The notes under the pieces: model-generated
Told to the model about the DNA's origin: nothing
The model's database searches: none
Seen by the model: only the letters and a program-made list of their open reading frames with translations
Made by a program: the position numbers and the translations under genes
Source: Oscillospiraceae bacterium
GTDB lineage: Bacteria; Bacillota; Clostridia; Oscillospirales; Ruminococcaceae
Length of the DNA: 34,270 bases
Assembly: GCA_017829005.1 (NCBI GenBank)
Contig: JAGAJF010000159.1
Coordinates: forward strand, 1 to 34,270
Reading direction: 5' to 3'
Shown: piece after piece, positions 23,427 to 32,533 of the stretch
Numbering within the stretch: the stretch's first letter is position 1
Layout: every line of letters begins with the position of its first letter

Positions 23427-24329
23427 ATGAGACTCAGCGGTGCAGGCTATCTTATCAAGCAGGGCGTAAGAAATATCCTGAACAACAATATCGCCTCCGT
23501 TGCGACCTTCTGCGTACTTACGGTGTCACTTCTTATTGTTGGCTTCACAGGGCTTTTTTCGCTTAATATAAACACATTCATCAGCGGCGTGGAGGATAAG
23601 AATGAGGTTGTTATCTTCCTTGCGGACGATGCGGACGAGGAATACATCGAGGAGCTGGGAAACAAGCTCAGAGCCGATGAAAACATCTCCGAGGTCATAT
23701 TCTGGTCAAAGGAGGAGGCTCTCGACGGCATAAAAGCCGATATGAACGACGCCGAGGATATTTTCGGTTACATAGACGAAAATCCTCTTCCCGACGCATA
23801 TCGTATCAAGATAAAGGATATCACAAGAATGAGCTCCACCCTTTACGCCATAAACTCATACAGCCATATCGAAAAGGTGAAGGCTCCCTATGATTTTGTA
23901 AATATCCTGACAGGGCTTAAAAGCGCCATTACAGCGGTGTCCATACTGATACTCATATCTCTGGCACTTGTAAGCTTTGTAATGATATCGAATATCACCC
24001 GTGCCAGCGTTGAGACACGTCACAGGGAAATTGCCATTATGAAATTTGTCGGAGCTACCGACAGCTTTATAAAGATCCCCTTTTTCATTGAGGGTCTGGT
24101 GCTTGGAATAATGGCAGGCGTGGTGGCTTCGCTGCTCACCTTTGCAGGCTATGACAGGCTTATTGCGCTGCTCTCCACCGAGACCACACTTTTTGCAGCC
24201 ATGGGTTCTTCGGGATTTATCCCTCTTGAGAGCTTTATGTGGCAGCTTGCGGCTATTTATGTGGGAATAGGTGCAGTCCTTGCCTCCATCGGAACGGTTG
24301 CCAGCGTTAAGAAGCACGTTAAGGTATAA
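23427..24329 (+). CDS. ftsX: Cell division protein FtsX
   Basis: This 300-residue membrane protein has one N-terminal transmembrane helix (about 25-48), a large extracytoplasmic loop (about 50-165), and three more helices toward the C terminus, which is the FtsX layout. The conserved cytoplasmic segment ETRHREIAIMKFVGATDSFI is clear. The external loop recruits the hydrolase activator encoded next. It begins 22 bases after ftsE. Confidence 0.95.
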   Translation: MRLSGAGYLIKQGVRNILNNNIASVATFCVLTVSLLIVGFTGLFSLNINTFISGVEDKNEVVIFLADDADEEYIEELGNKLRADENISEVIFWSKEEALDGIKADMNDAEDIFGYIDENPLPDAYRIKIKDITRMSSTLYAINSYSHIEKVKAPYDFVNILTGLKSAITAVSILILISLALVSFVMISNITRASVETRHREIAIMKFVGATDSFIKIPFFIEGLVLGIMAGVVASLLTFAGYDRLIALLSTETTLFAAMGSSGFIPLESFMWQLAAIYVGIGAVLASIGTVASVKKHVKV

Positions 24330-24368
24330 AAAAGAGAACAAAACGCAGGATATGAAAGGAAAAATAAA

Positions 24369-25778
24369 ATGAAAAGGAATTCGGTAAAAAAGCTTTTCCG
24401 AAGCATCGGTGCAGTATGCGCCGCAGGTGTTATCGCCCTGTCTGTAATGACGGGTTCGGTGGTAACTGCCGATTATGAGGACGATATTGCTGAGCTTGAA
24501 CGCAAGCAGGAAGCTCTTGCCGAGGAGCGCAGACAGCTTGAGGCTTCTCTCGGCGATTATGAGCAAAATGCTGAGGAGCACGCAAAATATCTTGAAGTTT
24601 ACGATGAAAAAATGAAGGTGCAGGAGCAGGAGATCGCCAATATCAAGGAGCAGATTTCCCTTCTGAACGACAATATCGCCGACCTTGAGGAGCAGATAAA
24701 GGGCAAGGAAGAGGAAGTCGCCGAGGGAATAGAGGAGTTCAAGGCGCGGCTTCGTGCAATGTATATGAACGGAAATGACAGCATTGCTTCGATGCTTGCA
24801 GGCTCCACCGATTTCTACGATATCCTTGCAAGAACGGAGCTTATGGAGAGAATGTCCCGTCATGACAAGGAAATGATAGATGACCTGAATGAAAAAATAA
24901 CTGCCCTCAACAACGATAAGACCGCTCTTGAGCAAACTAAGGCGGAGACCGAGCAGAAGAAGAAAGAGGCAGAGAATGTTCTTGCCGACCTGCAGAAGAC
25001 CTATGCCGACCACGAGGAGACTAAGGAGTGGTACGAGGCACAGGCTGAATACAGCAGAAACCGTACCGAGGAGATCAAGCGAGAGGAAGCCGATGCCGAG
25101 CAGGAGCTGCAGGAATATATAAGAAAGCATCAGGAAGAGCTTGAAAGAAAGCGTGAAGAAGAGCGCAAGCGCAAAGAAGAAGAGGAAAGAAAGCGCAGAG
25201 AGGAAGAGCAGAGACGAAAGGAAGAGGAGGAGCGCAAGCGCAGGGAAGAGGAAGAGCAGAAGCGCCTTGAAGCGGAAGCTCAGGGCATTGAGTACGTTCC
25301 CGAGCCTGCCCCCGAGCCCGAGCCTGAGACTTCCTCCGCTGATACATATCAGTACGTAACGGGAGCTTCACAGGGCTTTATATGGCCCTGCCCCACCGTT
25401 CTCAATATGACCGATACATACGGCTACAGAACCATCGCCGAGGAGGGCGGAGCCAGCGATTTCCATAAGGGCATCGACATCAACAAGCCCGGCTGTGCGG
25501 GAGAGCCTATCGTGGCATCCGCTTCGGGAACCGTTATCAGAGCTTCCAATACGGGCAACGGCTACGGAATACACGTTCTCATTGACCACGGCGACAAGAT
25601 ATCCACCCTTTACGGTCATATGTCCAGCTGCACCGTCAGCGTGGGAGAAGAGGTGACCCAGGGACAGACCATCGGCTATATCGGCTGTACAGGCTATGCA
25701 TATGGAAATCATTGCCATTTTGAGGTCAGAGTAAACGGAGAGACCGTAGACCCTCTGAACTATGTAAGTATGGGATAA
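24369..25778 (+). CDS. PcsB/EnvC-like M23 peptidoglycan hydrolase
   Basis: This 469-residue secreted protein has a signal peptide (about 1-34), a long coiled coil (about 36-232) with a PcsB-like cap around residues 138-166, a highly charged E/R/K segment (about 233-305), a Pro-Glu linker (310-320) and a C-terminal M23 domain (about 345-465). The metal ligands His366 and Asp370, and His448 and His450, are present, so the domain looks catalytic, unlike EnvC of E. coli. Its place after ftsEX suggests it is the hydrolase controlled by FtsEX during septation. A hairpin follows its stop. Confidence 0.93.
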   Translation: MKRNSVKKLFRSIGAVCAAGVIALSVMTGSVVTADYEDDIAELERKQEALAEERRQLEASLGDYEQNAEEHAKYLEVYDEKMKVQEQEIANIKEQISLLNDNIADLEEQIKGKEEEVAEGIEEFKARLRAMYMNGNDSIASMLAGSTDFYDILARTELMERMSRHDKEMIDDLNEKITALNNDKTALEQTKAETEQKKKEAENVLADLQKTYADHEETKEWYEAQAEYSRNRTEEIKREEADAEQELQEYIRKHQEELERKREEERKRKEEEERKRREEEQRRKEEEERKRREEEEQKRLEAEAQGIEYVPEPAPEPEPETSSADTYQYVTGASQGFIWPCPTVLNMTDTYGYRTIAEEGGASDFHKGIDINKPGCAGEPIVASASGTVIRASNTGNGYGIHVLIDHGDKISTLYGHMSSCTVSVGEEVTQGQTIGYIGCTGYAYGNHCHFEVRVNGETVDPLNYVSMG

Positions 25779-25788
25779 TGAAGCCTGC

Positions 25789-25817
25789 CCCGCTGCCTAT
25801 GCAGGCAGCGGGTATTT
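25789..25817 (+). terminator. Hairpin terminator or attenuator after the M23 gene
   Basis: A perfect 10-bp stem (25789-25798 with 25803-25812) with a 4-base loop is followed by TATTTTG. The next gene begins only 23 bases later without an evident new promoter, so it probably allows partial read-through. Confidence 0.75.
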
Positions 25818-25839
25818 TGCGTTAAAAGGATAGAAAGAG

Positions 25840-27069
25840 ATGAAGATAAAAGTATCACTTGGAATAACAATAGGACTTATGGCGATAACAGCAGCCGTGA
25901 CCTTTATCATAACAAGCAATGTTACCCTTGATATGTTCAACAACAAGATAAAAAGCGTCAGCGAGAAGCAGGAGTTTTACAGCAAGCTCTCCGAGATCGA
26001 CACCTACAGCCGCACCCACTATATAGGAGATATCGACGAAGCAAAGCTTATCGAGGGAATGGTGCAGGGCTATATCGGCGGCGTTGGGGACGGATATGCC
26101 GAGTATCTCACCGCCGAGGAATATGCCAAGAGACAGAATGAGCAGACGGGAGTGTCGGTCTGGCTGGGCTTTAACTATGAAAAGGAGCCGGGCGGATATA
26201 TAAAGATAACCGAGGTACACCCCGGCACCTCCGCCGAGGAAACGGGACTTCTGGCAGGGGATATAATTACCGCGGTAAACAATACAGACGTTATCGCCTT
26301 TGAGGGCGGCTATGACGAGGCGACTTCTCTTTTCAAATGCGAAGAGGGAACCCGTGTAAAGCTGTATGTTAAGCGTACAAACGATGACGGCACCAGTGAC
26401 TTTATCACCTATAACGTTGTCGCCCAGCGCTCGGAGCAGGTCACCGTTACAGGCAGGGTCATAGACGCTATCGGCTATATAAAGATATCCTCATTCACCG
26501 ACAAGACCGAGTCACAGCTCAAAGCCAAGCTTGACGAGCTTATATCCGCAGGAGCAAGCGGACTTATCTTTGACCTGAGAAACAACAAGGGCGGCTCAAT
26601 GGAGTCACTGCAGAAATGTCTTGACCATATCATCGGGGCAGGTACGGCGGTTACAGCCGAGTATAAAAACGGCACTGCCGAAGCGGTAGTGGTATGCACC
26701 GAGTCGGAGGAGATAAAAATGCCCATGTCCGTTATCGTAAACCAGAACACTGCAGGCAGCTCCGAGCTTTTCGCATTTGCCCTTGCGGATAAATGCTCCG
26801 CTCATACGGTGGGCAAGACCACCGCAGGAAAGGGATATCTGCAGACAGCCTACACCTGTTCCGACGGCTCTGTGGTAATGCTTTCAACAGCCATACTGAG
26901 GACAGAAAACAGCGGCGATTTCAACGGCACAGGCTTGAAGCCCGAGTTTGATGTGGCTCTGTCATCTGAGATAGACCTTAATCAGATATCCGACGAGGCA
27001 GCTCTACTTACCGACGCTCAGCTTATCAAGGCGCTGGAGGTAACTGTTCCCAAGGAGACGGCGGAGTAA
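25840..27069 (+). CDS. S41-family carboxy-terminal processing protease
   Basis: This 409-residue protease has an N-terminal membrane anchor (about 8-28), a PDZ domain (about 100-185) and a tail-specific protease domain. The catalytic serine lies in NTAGSSE (307/308) and the lysine in TAGKG (331), so the Ser-Lys dyad is kept. Such CtpA/CtpB enzymes act outside the membrane on cell-wall or signalling proteins. Its place after ftsEX and the M23 hydrolase suggests it may trim division hydrolases. The start has AAAGGA upstream, after the preceding hairpin. Confidence 0.92.
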   Translation: MKIKVSLGITIGLMAITAAVTFIITSNVTLDMFNNKIKSVSEKQEFYSKLSEIDTYSRTHYIGDIDEAKLIEGMVQGYIGGVGDGYAEYLTAEEYAKRQNEQTGVSVWLGFNYEKEPGGYIKITEVHPGTSAEETGLLAGDIITAVNNTDVIAFEGGYDEATSLFKCEEGTRVKLYVKRTNDDGTSDFITYNVVAQRSEQVTVTGRVIDAIGYIKISSFTDKTESQLKAKLDELISAGASGLIFDLRNNKGGSMESLQKCLDHIIGAGTAVTAEYKNGTAEAVVVCTESEEIKMPMSVIVNQNTAGSSELFAFALADKCSAHTVGKTTAGKGYLQTAYTCSDGSVVMLSTAILRTENSGDFNGTGLKPEFDVALSSEIDLNQISDEAALLTDAQLIKALEVTVPKETAE

Positions 27070-27100
27070 AAAACGGGCAACAAAAGAAAGGCGGAAGCAT

Positions 27101-27433
27101 ATGAATAAGATAGACATATTCAGCTACGGCTGGATATATGACGCAGTGCTTTTAATGCTGTTCATAGTGGCGGCAGTGGACTGCGTGGGAATAATCAGAA
27201 GCATAAAAGAGGGAAAGGAGGAGCTGGCGGAATATGCGGCTCTGTGCGTGAAATACCTGAAAGTGGCAATGCTCCTGTTTGCGGGCTGCTTTTTCCTGCT
27301 CGTGGCATTTACCTACGGCTACGACTTTGCCACCACCCTCATTCACGGCTTTATGGGCTTTCTGCTCATTGCCGATGCAGTTGTGTCGCTTATCATAAAG
27401 ATAAAATATTCAAGAAGGTATGAAAAGAAATGA
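27101..27433 (+). CDS. Small membrane protein of unknown function
   Basis: This 110-residue protein has three predicted hydrophobic helices (about 14-32, 51-72 and 78-100) and a basic C terminus. I recognise no family. GGCGG precedes the ATG. Its stop overlaps the next gene by 4 bases (ATGA), so the two are co-translated and may work together. Confidence 0.75.
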   Translation: MNKIDIFSYGWIYDAVLLMLFIVAAVDCVGIIRSIKEGKEELAEYAALCVKYLKVAMLLFAGCFFLLVAFTYGYDFATTLIHGFMGFLLIADAVVSLIIKIKYSRRYEKK

Positions 27434-28125
27434 AAGCCGTGAAAAGCCTGAAGGAGACTGTTAAAGGTTTTCTGAAAATGACGGGTCATTATGCGGACTC
27501 GGCAATGTACCTTGCCGAGCACGGCTACAATGACGAATATATAAAAATGCTCTCATCCGAATGTGAAACAGCGGGAAATCCGAAGGAGAAGGCGGAGGGG
27601 CAGGCGCTCACCGCTCAGGGACTGCTGTTTCGGGGAAAGCTCAGAGACGCTCTGAAAGCCTTCGAGGAGACGGATATAGAGAGGCTTCCGAAAACCATTG
27701 GACACGTGTTTGTGAATAATTACATACTCTGCCTTTTCCTTCTGGGCAAGCCCGAAAGAATAAGAACGCTCTACGAGGAGCAGAATAAATATGTGCTGGG
27801 GGAAGGCTCCCTTGTGATGCGCCGCACAATAGGTATAAAGGAATACATCGAGAAGCGCTATGAAAACGCTGTTACTGTATTTATAAAGCTTCTCAGCGAG
27901 CCTGACCCCAGATGTACGCTGATGGCGGACATCTGTATAGTAAAGGCAATGCTGAAGCTTGATATGAAGGAGCGTGCGGCGGAAATAGCGGAGCTTGGCT
28001 TCGGAAGATATGTTGGCATGGGTGATATCACCACAGAGGTGAACCGCCTTCGTCTTATGATAAACGCCGCCCCCCGAACAAGCGGAAACGGCGGAAAAAA
28101 TAATAAAAAGAAAAAAAGAAAGTGA
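27430..28125 (+). CDS. TPR-like protein of unknown function
   Basis: This 231-residue protein is alpha-helical with weak TPR-like spacing, for example GLLFRGKLRDALKAFEE and EKRYENAVTVFIKLL. It ends in a Lys/Asn-rich basic tail. No signal peptide or membrane helix is seen, so it is cytoplasmic; it may act as the soluble partner of the small membrane protein whose gene it overlaps by 4 bases. A membrane protein gene follows after 10 bases. Confidence 0.72.
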   Translation: MKAVKSLKETVKGFLKMTGHYADSAMYLAEHGYNDEYIKMLSSECETAGNPKEKAEGQALTAQGLLFRGKLRDALKAFEETDIERLPKTIGHVFVNNYILCLFLLGKPERIRTLYEEQNKYVLGEGSLVMRRTIGIKEYIEKRYENAVTVFIKLLSEPDPRCTLMADICIVKAMLKLDMKERAAEIAELGFGRYVGMGDITTEVNRLRLMINAAPRTSGNGGKNNKKKKRK

Positions 28126-28135
28126 GTGATAGCCT

Positions 28136-28906
28136 ATGGCAGACAGGCAATACGCAAAATTTTTTGCAGGCTCGGTCATAAAGCTTGTGATGTTTTTAGC
28201 TTTTTGCGCGGCGGCAGGCTATGTTTCAAAGCTTTTTCTGCCGTCCCCCTTTGATGTCCTTGCCACCACAGCTGCAGCGATAGTTATCAGCTGGGTTTTT
28301 CTGACGGTCATCGAGGGCAATAAGCGGTCATTTTTTGCAAAGGGCTTCTTTGCGGAAAATGTTGCTCCCGGAGGAGCCTGGGGCTTCGGAGTTGCCTTTG
28401 CGGGAACGCTTATCGGGCTTGCCTTCAAGGTAAGATGGATAAACTGGGACGCGGACATTGACTTCACGGAGATTTTTCTCACAGCTGTGTCGAGCGGACT
28501 GTTTTCAGCCATAGTGATATTCGGATACTTTTTCCACATTATCCGTCAGGACTTCGGCTCCATACCTGCGGTGATAATTTCCGCACTGCTTTACGGAGCG
28601 TTATCTGCATACGAGGCAAAGGCGGGACTTATTACATATGATATCATCATTCCTGCGGCGGCGTATTACACCGTTATCGGAACGGCGGCAGGCATACTAA
28701 TAATACATCTGGGCGATATGCGTTCGGCGGCGGCATTTCTTTTCATTTACAGCCTGACCTCCGAGTTCTTCGAAGCCTTTACATCAGGCGGACGAAGCTT
28801 CGGAACGGACATTGCCGCTCCTGCGATGGCTGTCCTCTGCTGTCTCGCAATGTTCATTGAGATGTACGAAGAAAAGAAAAAGAAGAAAAAAGAGCAAGAA
28901 ATATAA
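28136..28906 (+). CDS. Polytopic membrane protein, degenerate CPBP-like
   Basis: This 256-residue protein has about seven to eight hydrophobic helices and a Lys/Glu-rich C-terminal tail. Part of it (about 120-165: FSAIVIFGYFFHIIRQDFGS, then IPAVIISALLYGAL) has the spacing of the CPBP/CAAX-protease family core, but the catalytic EExxxR is missing and the following conserved histidine is absent. If it belongs to that family it is a non-catalytic member. This assignment is tentative. It sits in a run of envelope genes with 10- and 17-base gaps. Confidence 0.65.
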   Translation: MADRQYAKFFAGSVIKLVMFLAFCAAAGYVSKLFLPSPFDVLATTAAAIVISWVFLTVIEGNKRSFFAKGFFAENVAPGGAWGFGVAFAGTLIGLAFKVRWINWDADIDFTEIFLTAVSSGLFSAIVIFGYFFHIIRQDFGSIPAVIISALLYGALSAYEAKAGLITYDIIIPAAAYYTVIGTAAGILIIHLGDMRSAAAFLFIYSLTSEFFEAFTSGGRSFGTDIAAPAMAVLCCLAMFIEMYEEKKKKKKEQEI

Positions 28907-28923
28907 AAGGCAGGTAATTTAAA

Positions 28924-29877
28924 ATGGAGCTTTCACTTATTTGCGTAAAGCAGATATCAGTTATGTTCATTCTTGTGACTTTAGGCTTTTTTTGCGGAAA
29001 GAAAAAGCTTATCAACAAGGAGACAAATTCAAAGCTGTCAAGCTTTGTTCTTGAGGTTGTAAATCCTGTCCTCATTTTTATGTCCTATCAGCAGGAGTTC
29101 AATACTCAGCTGCTTTTTGGACTTGGAATTTCAGTCGGATTTGGCTTTGTTTCTTATGTTATAATGATTTTTCTTGTAATGATACTTTACAGGAAAAACC
29201 ACACCGACGAGGGGCGGGTAGAGCAGTTCGCAGCTGTTTATTCAAACTGCGCCTTTATGGGAATTCCACTTATCAACGGACTTTTCGGTGCTGAGGGAGT
29301 GTTTTATCTCACAGGCTACGTTACCGTTTTTAATATTATGGTCTGGACACACGGCGTAATATCCTTCGGCGGAAAGGAGCAGAAGACCTCTCTGAAAAAG
29401 GTGCTTACCTCTCCTGCCATCATCGCTACAGCGCTGGGACTGGTGACATTCCTTATACGTCCTGCCCTGTCGGAAATACCCTTCCCTGCATTTGTTAAGG
29501 AGACCGTGGGAGTTGTTCTTTCGGCTGCGGATTATGTGGGCAGTATGAATACACCTCTTGCTATGCTCTGCGCAGGCGTTACCATAAGCGAAACGGTCAT
29601 AGGAGAGCATATCAGAAACGTGGGAGTTTACCGTGCGGCGGCCTTGCGGCTTATCGTTTGCCCTGTTCTGTTCTGGCTCATTTTCAGATGGTTCCCCATT
29701 CCTCATACGGTGTTTATGGTTGTTATGGCGGCGGCAGGCTGTCCTGCGGCGGCAACAGGAACTATGTTTGCCATAAGATATAAAAAATGCCCCGAAATGG
29801 CGGCGGTCATATTTGCGGTGACTACCCTGCTTTCGGCAGCTACATTGCCGATGATGGTCATGCTCGGCTCTGTGTAA
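28924..29877 (+). CDS. AEC-family transporter
   Basis: This 317-residue membrane protein has about ten transmembrane helices with the auxin efflux carrier (AEC) family pattern: an N-terminal helix bundle, NCAFMGIPLINGLFG, and a second half ending in PAAATGTMFA and further helices. Bacterial members transport malate or other organic acids; the substrate here is unknown. An RBS AGGCAGG precedes the ATG. It lies between the CPBP-like gene and the GH25 gene and is probably in the same operon. Confidence 0.88.
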   Translation: MELSLICVKQISVMFILVTLGFFCGKKKLINKETNSKLSSFVLEVVNPVLIFMSYQQEFNTQLLFGLGISVGFGFVSYVIMIFLVMILYRKNHTDEGRVEQFAAVYSNCAFMGIPLINGLFGAEGVFYLTGYVTVFNIMVWTHGVISFGGKEQKTSLKKVLTSPAIIATALGLVTFLIRPALSEIPFPAFVKETVGVVLSAADYVGSMNTPLAMLCAGVTISETVIGEHIRNVGVYRAAALRLIVCPVLFWLIFRWFPIPHTVFMVVMAAAGCPAAATGTMFAIRYKKCPEMAAVIFAVTTLLSAATLPMMVMLGSV

Positions 29878-29923
29878 ATTGACGATCAGCTAAAATTTTA
29901 GAAATATACAAGGACGGTAATAT

Positions 29924-30895
29924 ATGGAGGAAAGAAACGGCTTGCCCCCACGCACAGGCAGCGGACAGCCGCAGAAAAAAAAGAAATTTGACCCGAGAAA
30001 TATTATCATTTTGGTTATGGGCGTTTCCCTTGCGGTGCTTGGGATAAATAACGCAAGGCTTGACAAGGCGCTCAAGGAGGACGAGGAATACATCTCTGCC
30101 GAGGCTTCAAGGGTCTTTGAATATTTCGGGGAAAAGGACGTTATAAACCTTGATGACCCCACCTACGGTGATACGTGGCTGGCGGCGCTGACCGACGTTC
30201 CCCGTCACGAGATGGATTTTCAGAATGTGAAGCGTGAAAACGGCTTCAAGAATTATTACATAGACGGGGTAAAGGTCAATAAAACGGGCGTTGACGTGTC
30301 ATATCATCAGGGTGACATCGACTGGGAGGCTGTGAAGGCGGACGGCGTGGATTTTGCTATGATACGGCTGGGCTATCGGGGCTATGAGTCGGGACAGATA
30401 AATGTGGACGAGCGTTTTCATGAATATGCAAAGGGTGCGCTGGACGCGGGGCTTGACATCGGCGTTTATTTCTATTCACAGGCGGTGAGTGCCGAGGAGG
30501 CTCTGGAAGAAGCCGAGGCTGTTCTCAGTGAGATCGAGGGCTATGAGATAATGTACCCCGTTGTGTTCGACTGGGAGATAGTTGGGGACGAGACTGCTCG
30601 CACAAACCAGGTCTCCGCCGAGGTGCTGAACGAGTGTGCCGCCGCATTCTGCAACCGTATCGCAAAGGGCGGTCATATTCCTATGGTCTACAGCGTTAAG
30701 AAGATGGCTCTTACAAAGCTTGATATGAGCAGGCTTGCAGGCTTTGACTTCTGGCTTGCGGAGTATCGTGAGATACCCGAATATCCCTATTATTTCACCA
30801 TGTGGCAGTATGCGTCGGACGGACGTGTCAATGGCATTGAGGGGGACGTTGACCTGAATATGAGCCTTGTGGATTATTCGAAGGTAAAGAGATAA
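29924..30895 (+). CDS. GH25-family lysozyme (muramidase)
   Basis: This 323-residue protein has one N-terminal membrane anchor (about 26-43) and a GH25 domain (about 120-318) that cleaves the peptidoglycan glycan strand. Asp124 in GVDVS and the DxE pair Asp216/Glu218 in VVFDWEI are the expected active-site residues, so it should be active. The start has AAGGACGG upstream. It follows the AEC transporter by 46 bases and precedes two unknown membrane-anchored proteins, in an envelope-oriented run. Confidence 0.93.
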   Translation: MEERNGLPPRTGSGQPQKKKKFDPRNIIILVMGVSLAVLGINNARLDKALKEDEEYISAEASRVFEYFGEKDVINLDDPTYGDTWLAALTDVPRHEMDFQNVKRENGFKNYYIDGVKVNKTGVDVSYHQGDIDWEAVKADGVDFAMIRLGYRGYESGQINVDERFHEYAKGALDAGLDIGVYFYSQAVSAEEALEEAEAVLSEIEGYEIMYPVVFDWEIVGDETARTNQVSAEVLNECAAAFCNRIAKGGHIPMVYSVKKMALTKLDMSRLAGFDFWLAEYREIPEYPYYFTMWQYASDGRVNGIEGDVDLNMSLVDYSKVKR

Positions 30896-30916
30896 ATTTT
30901 TGCGGGGGATTTTTTT

Positions 30917-31768
30917 ATGGACAGGAAAGGACTTTCTATTGCGGCAAAGGCGGTTGTGACGGTATGCTTTCTTGGGTTTATGACACTCTTTTGTCTGAAC
31001 AGACTGCTTATTGCATTGGCAGTGCTTTTGCTTGGAATGATCGTCTTTATCCTGCTGACCGCATTGCAAATTCGGCTTGAGAACGGGGAGCAGCGGCATT
31101 TTATAAGAAATATCCTGCCCGAATATGTTAAAATCGTTAACGAGGACAAGGGCGATCAAAAAAACAGGGGACTTGCCTTTCTTGAAAGCGAGCTTGAGTA
31201 CAGCAAAACACATTCAAGGCTTGCCTGCAATAAAAATTATCTTGGGATATTGCTTGCGGCACATTACGGAAATCTTTCGGATATGGATAAATGCGGCGGG
31301 TATATTGATATGGTCAGCACCGAGGAGCTGAAACGGGACGGGGAATTTGGCTGGCTTATTACATATTATTCCGTTAAGATGGAGATCGCTGTGAAAAAAG
31401 GGGAGCATACTTTTGCAAAGGAGCTGTATGAGAAGCTTTGCGGCGAGATAGATGTGGAAAAATATGTAAATGACCCTAATCTCATAAAAATGCGCTCGGA
31501 GTATCTTTTGATTTGTAGGGATTTTGAGGGTGCCCTTAAAGAAGCGGACAGACTTGAGGGCGAAGATATTTTTTCACGCCTTGCCGCATTTCAGTGCAGG
31601 TTCAATGCTCTGCTTAATCTGGGCAGGCTTGAGGAGGCGGAGGAGCTTTTGGGAAATATGCGAAGCTCCGGGTTTCCCGAAGTAATATCGCCTGTTTTCG
31701 GGGAGTTTGAGGCGGCAATAAAACGTAAAAAAGAGGGTATGGAGCTGCATAGGGGAGAGTCTATATGA
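30917..31768 (+). CDS. Membrane-anchored TPR-like protein
   Basis: This 283-residue protein starts with two adjacent transmembrane helices (about 10-30 and 32-52) and then a cytoplasmic alpha-helical region with TPR-like pairs, such as EGALKEADRLEGEDIFSR and GRLEEAEELLGNM. It resembles the layout of the TPR-like protein at 27430 joined to a membrane anchor, but similarity is weak. GGGGGA precedes the ATG. Its stop overlaps the next gene by 4 bases. Confidence 0.7.
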   Translation: MDRKGLSIAAKAVVTVCFLGFMTLFCLNRLLIALAVLLLGMIVFILLTALQIRLENGEQRHFIRNILPEYVKIVNEDKGDQKNRGLAFLESELEYSKTHSRLACNKNYLGILLAAHYGNLSDMDKCGGYIDMVSTEELKRDGEFGWLITYYSVKMEIAVKKGEHTFAKELYEKLCGEIDVEKYVNDPNLIKMRSEYLLICRDFEGALKEADRLEGEDIFSRLAAFQCRFNALLNLGRLEEAEELLGNMRSSGFPEVISPVFGEFEAAIKRKKEGMELHRGESI

Positions 31769-32349
31769 CAAAAAATGTAAAAATAATTCTTTCGGGTATT
31801 TTTATCATTGTTATCGGAGTGTTAATTCTTGCTGCCGCTTTTCTATTTTCCGACGAGGACTTTCAGCCATATGTGCATAAGACAGTTACGCTTGAGAGGA
31901 AGCCGGTTTCGGGGAATGCTTTTGTCATTGGCGAAATTGAAGCCTCGCTCGGGGAGCTTGCCAACGTCATTGAACCGAATATGACCCTTACCTATGCCGA
32001 ATATACCTTTCGGAGCAGTGAAGATATCAAGGCGTCTTTTTTCTACATAAAGGAAACGGACGCAAACAGGAATGCAACTCTGCATATCAATATTGATGCG
32101 GTAAAGCAAACGCCAGTTGAAGCAGTTTTCGAGGAGGGCATACGAAAGCGTGTGGGACTGACATACAGTCGTCCGCTTGCAAATAATAAAGATGTTGACA
32201 TTTTCGGCGAATATCTGAAATGCATTGATGAAATAAACAAATCGGGACGTGAGGATTTGTATGGTATGCCTATTACCATTACTGTTACAGATGAAAAAAT
32301 CTACAGGTCGGTTTATTCGGCAGATGAGAGACTGACGGTAAATTTATGA
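31765..32349 (+). CDS. Membrane-anchored extracytoplasmic protein of unknown function
   Basis: This 194-residue protein has a single N-terminal transmembrane helix (about 7-28) and a predicted outside domain with mixed alpha and beta segments. I recognise no family. It overlaps the preceding TPR-like gene by 4 bases, which suggests a partnership between a cytoplasmic TPR part and an external part. A 7-bp hairpin (32352-32368) follows shortly after the stop, without a T run. Confidence 0.7.
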   Translation: MTKNVKIILSGIFIIVIGVLILAAAFLFSDEDFQPYVHKTVTLERKPVSGNAFVIGEIEASLGELANVIEPNMTLTYAEYTFRSSEDIKASFFYIKETDANRNATLHINIDAVKQTPVEAVFEEGIRKRVGLTYSRPLANNKDVDIFGEYLKCIDEINKSGREDLYGMPITITVTDEKIYRSVYSADERLTVNL

Positions 32350-32470
32350 TTTGCAGGCTGAGCCTGCAGCCACTCGTTATATAGTTAATTCGGGGAACAG
32401 GCAGGCGGCTCGGTAACGATATAAATTGTCTGCCACAAAATTATAATTTGTCGAAATATCCGAACTGTCC

Positions 32471-32499
32471 TTGAAAATGACGTGCAAATGTGGTATAAT
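32471..32499 (+). promoter_or_regulatory. Promoter of the CE2-like esterase gene
   Basis: TTGAAA (32471-32476), a 17-base spacer and TATAAT (32494-32499), with extended TGG before the -10, lie 35 bases upstream of the preferred start codon. Confidence 0.85.
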
Positions 32500-32533
32500 A
32501 TTATAAATGAAAATTCCGAGGGAGATGAATTTG

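Noticed and set aside
23856-25130. Long open frame on the minus strand (424 codons)
   Set aside because: It lies opposite ftsX and the charged coiled-coil hydrolase gene, both strongly supported; its Leu-rich translation mirrors their Glu/Lys codons.
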